Positions 12,533-12,573 of a stretch of 12,573 nt of DNA are shown in pieces; within the stretch, counting starts at the first letter, position 1; every line of letters begins with the position of its first letter. The position numbers and the translations under genes are program-made. The notes under the pieces were generated by a model that searched no databases, had not been told where the DNA came from, and saw only the letters and a program-made list of their open reading frames with translations. This DNA comes from an uncultured Oscillospiraceae bacterium (lineage in GTDB: Bacteria > Bacillota > Clostridia > Oscillospirales > Oscillospiraceae). The stretch covers positions 1-12,573 of the forward strand of contig CAKTNW010000045.1 of assembly GCA_934589145.1 (NCBI GenBank), given 5' to 3'.

Positions 12533-12573
12533 ATGCCGAAACGGTCATTGGAGACCCTGTCGGAGCCCATGTT
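12533..12573 (+). CDS. PadR-family transcriptional regulator (first 13 codons only)
   Basis: Only the N-terminus MPKRSLETLSEPM is present; the gene runs off the right end. That opening (a short basic start, then L-x-T-L-x-E-P-M) is typical of PadR-type winged-helix regulators in Clostridia, in which the next residues begin the first helix. The ATG at 12533 follows AAAGGAG (12517-12523) by nine bases. PadR proteins are dimeric repressors that often bind an ATATCGTAATACGATAT-like palindrome at their own promoter and control an adjacent transporter or membrane-protein gene; the twin operator just upstream fits that. With so few residues the family call rests on the start motif and the operator together. 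Confidence 0.75.
   Translation, partial: MPKRSLETLSEPM

Overview
The window reads as a GC-rich, low-mobility stretch of a Firmicutes chromosome, most likely a gut Clostridia of the Oscillospirales type. This is inferred, not proven. The support is strong Shine-Dalgarno sites of the GGAGG type, consensus sigma-A promoters with 17-bp spacers, a trmK-nif3 pair, a DUF1858 protein, a DUF4180 protein, a secreted leucine-rich-repeat protein ending in a dockerin, and a glycine riboswitch in front of an AGCS symporter. I see no insertion sequence, phage gene, CRISPR array, tRNA or rRNA.

Layout, left to right. (1) 1-1711, minus strand: trmK, a Nif3-family gene and the 5' part of yebC form a tight operon; trmK and nif3 overlap by four bases and nif3 and yebC are three bases apart. 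(2) 1724-2034, minus: a small DUF1858 CxxC protein with its own near-consensus promoter and terminator. (3) 2058-3430, minus: a metal-dependent amidohydrolase. (4) 3435-6118, minus: a two-gene module of a MoxR-type AAA+ ATPase and a VWA-domain protein. (5) 6176-7641: a GNAT acetyltransferase (minus) and a short-chain dehydrogenase (plus) fire divergently from a 127-bp region holding two promoters and repeats. (6) 7648-8951, minus: an MBL-fold hydrolase with an unusual metal motif, translationally coupled to a DUF4180 protein. (7) 8953-10629, minus: the LRR-dockerin gene, with tandem hairpins downstream and three abutting perfect palindromes in its 5' leader. (8) 10670-12426, minus: an AGCS sodium:amino-acid symporter under a glycine riboswitch with an intrinsic terminator. 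(9) 12464-12573, plus: the start of a PadR-type regulator with two copies of an inverted-repeat operator on its own promoter.

Most transcription units are independent and each has a recognisable promoter. The window shows no single large undescribed system. The most unusual items are the palindromic leader of the dockerin gene, the orphan MoxR-VWA pair, the HxNxDH metallo-hydrolase coupled to DUF4180, and the riboswitch and PadR control regions at the right end. The only stretch over 300 bases without a gene is 12166-12532; it is filled by the riboswitch leader, two divergent promoters and the operators.
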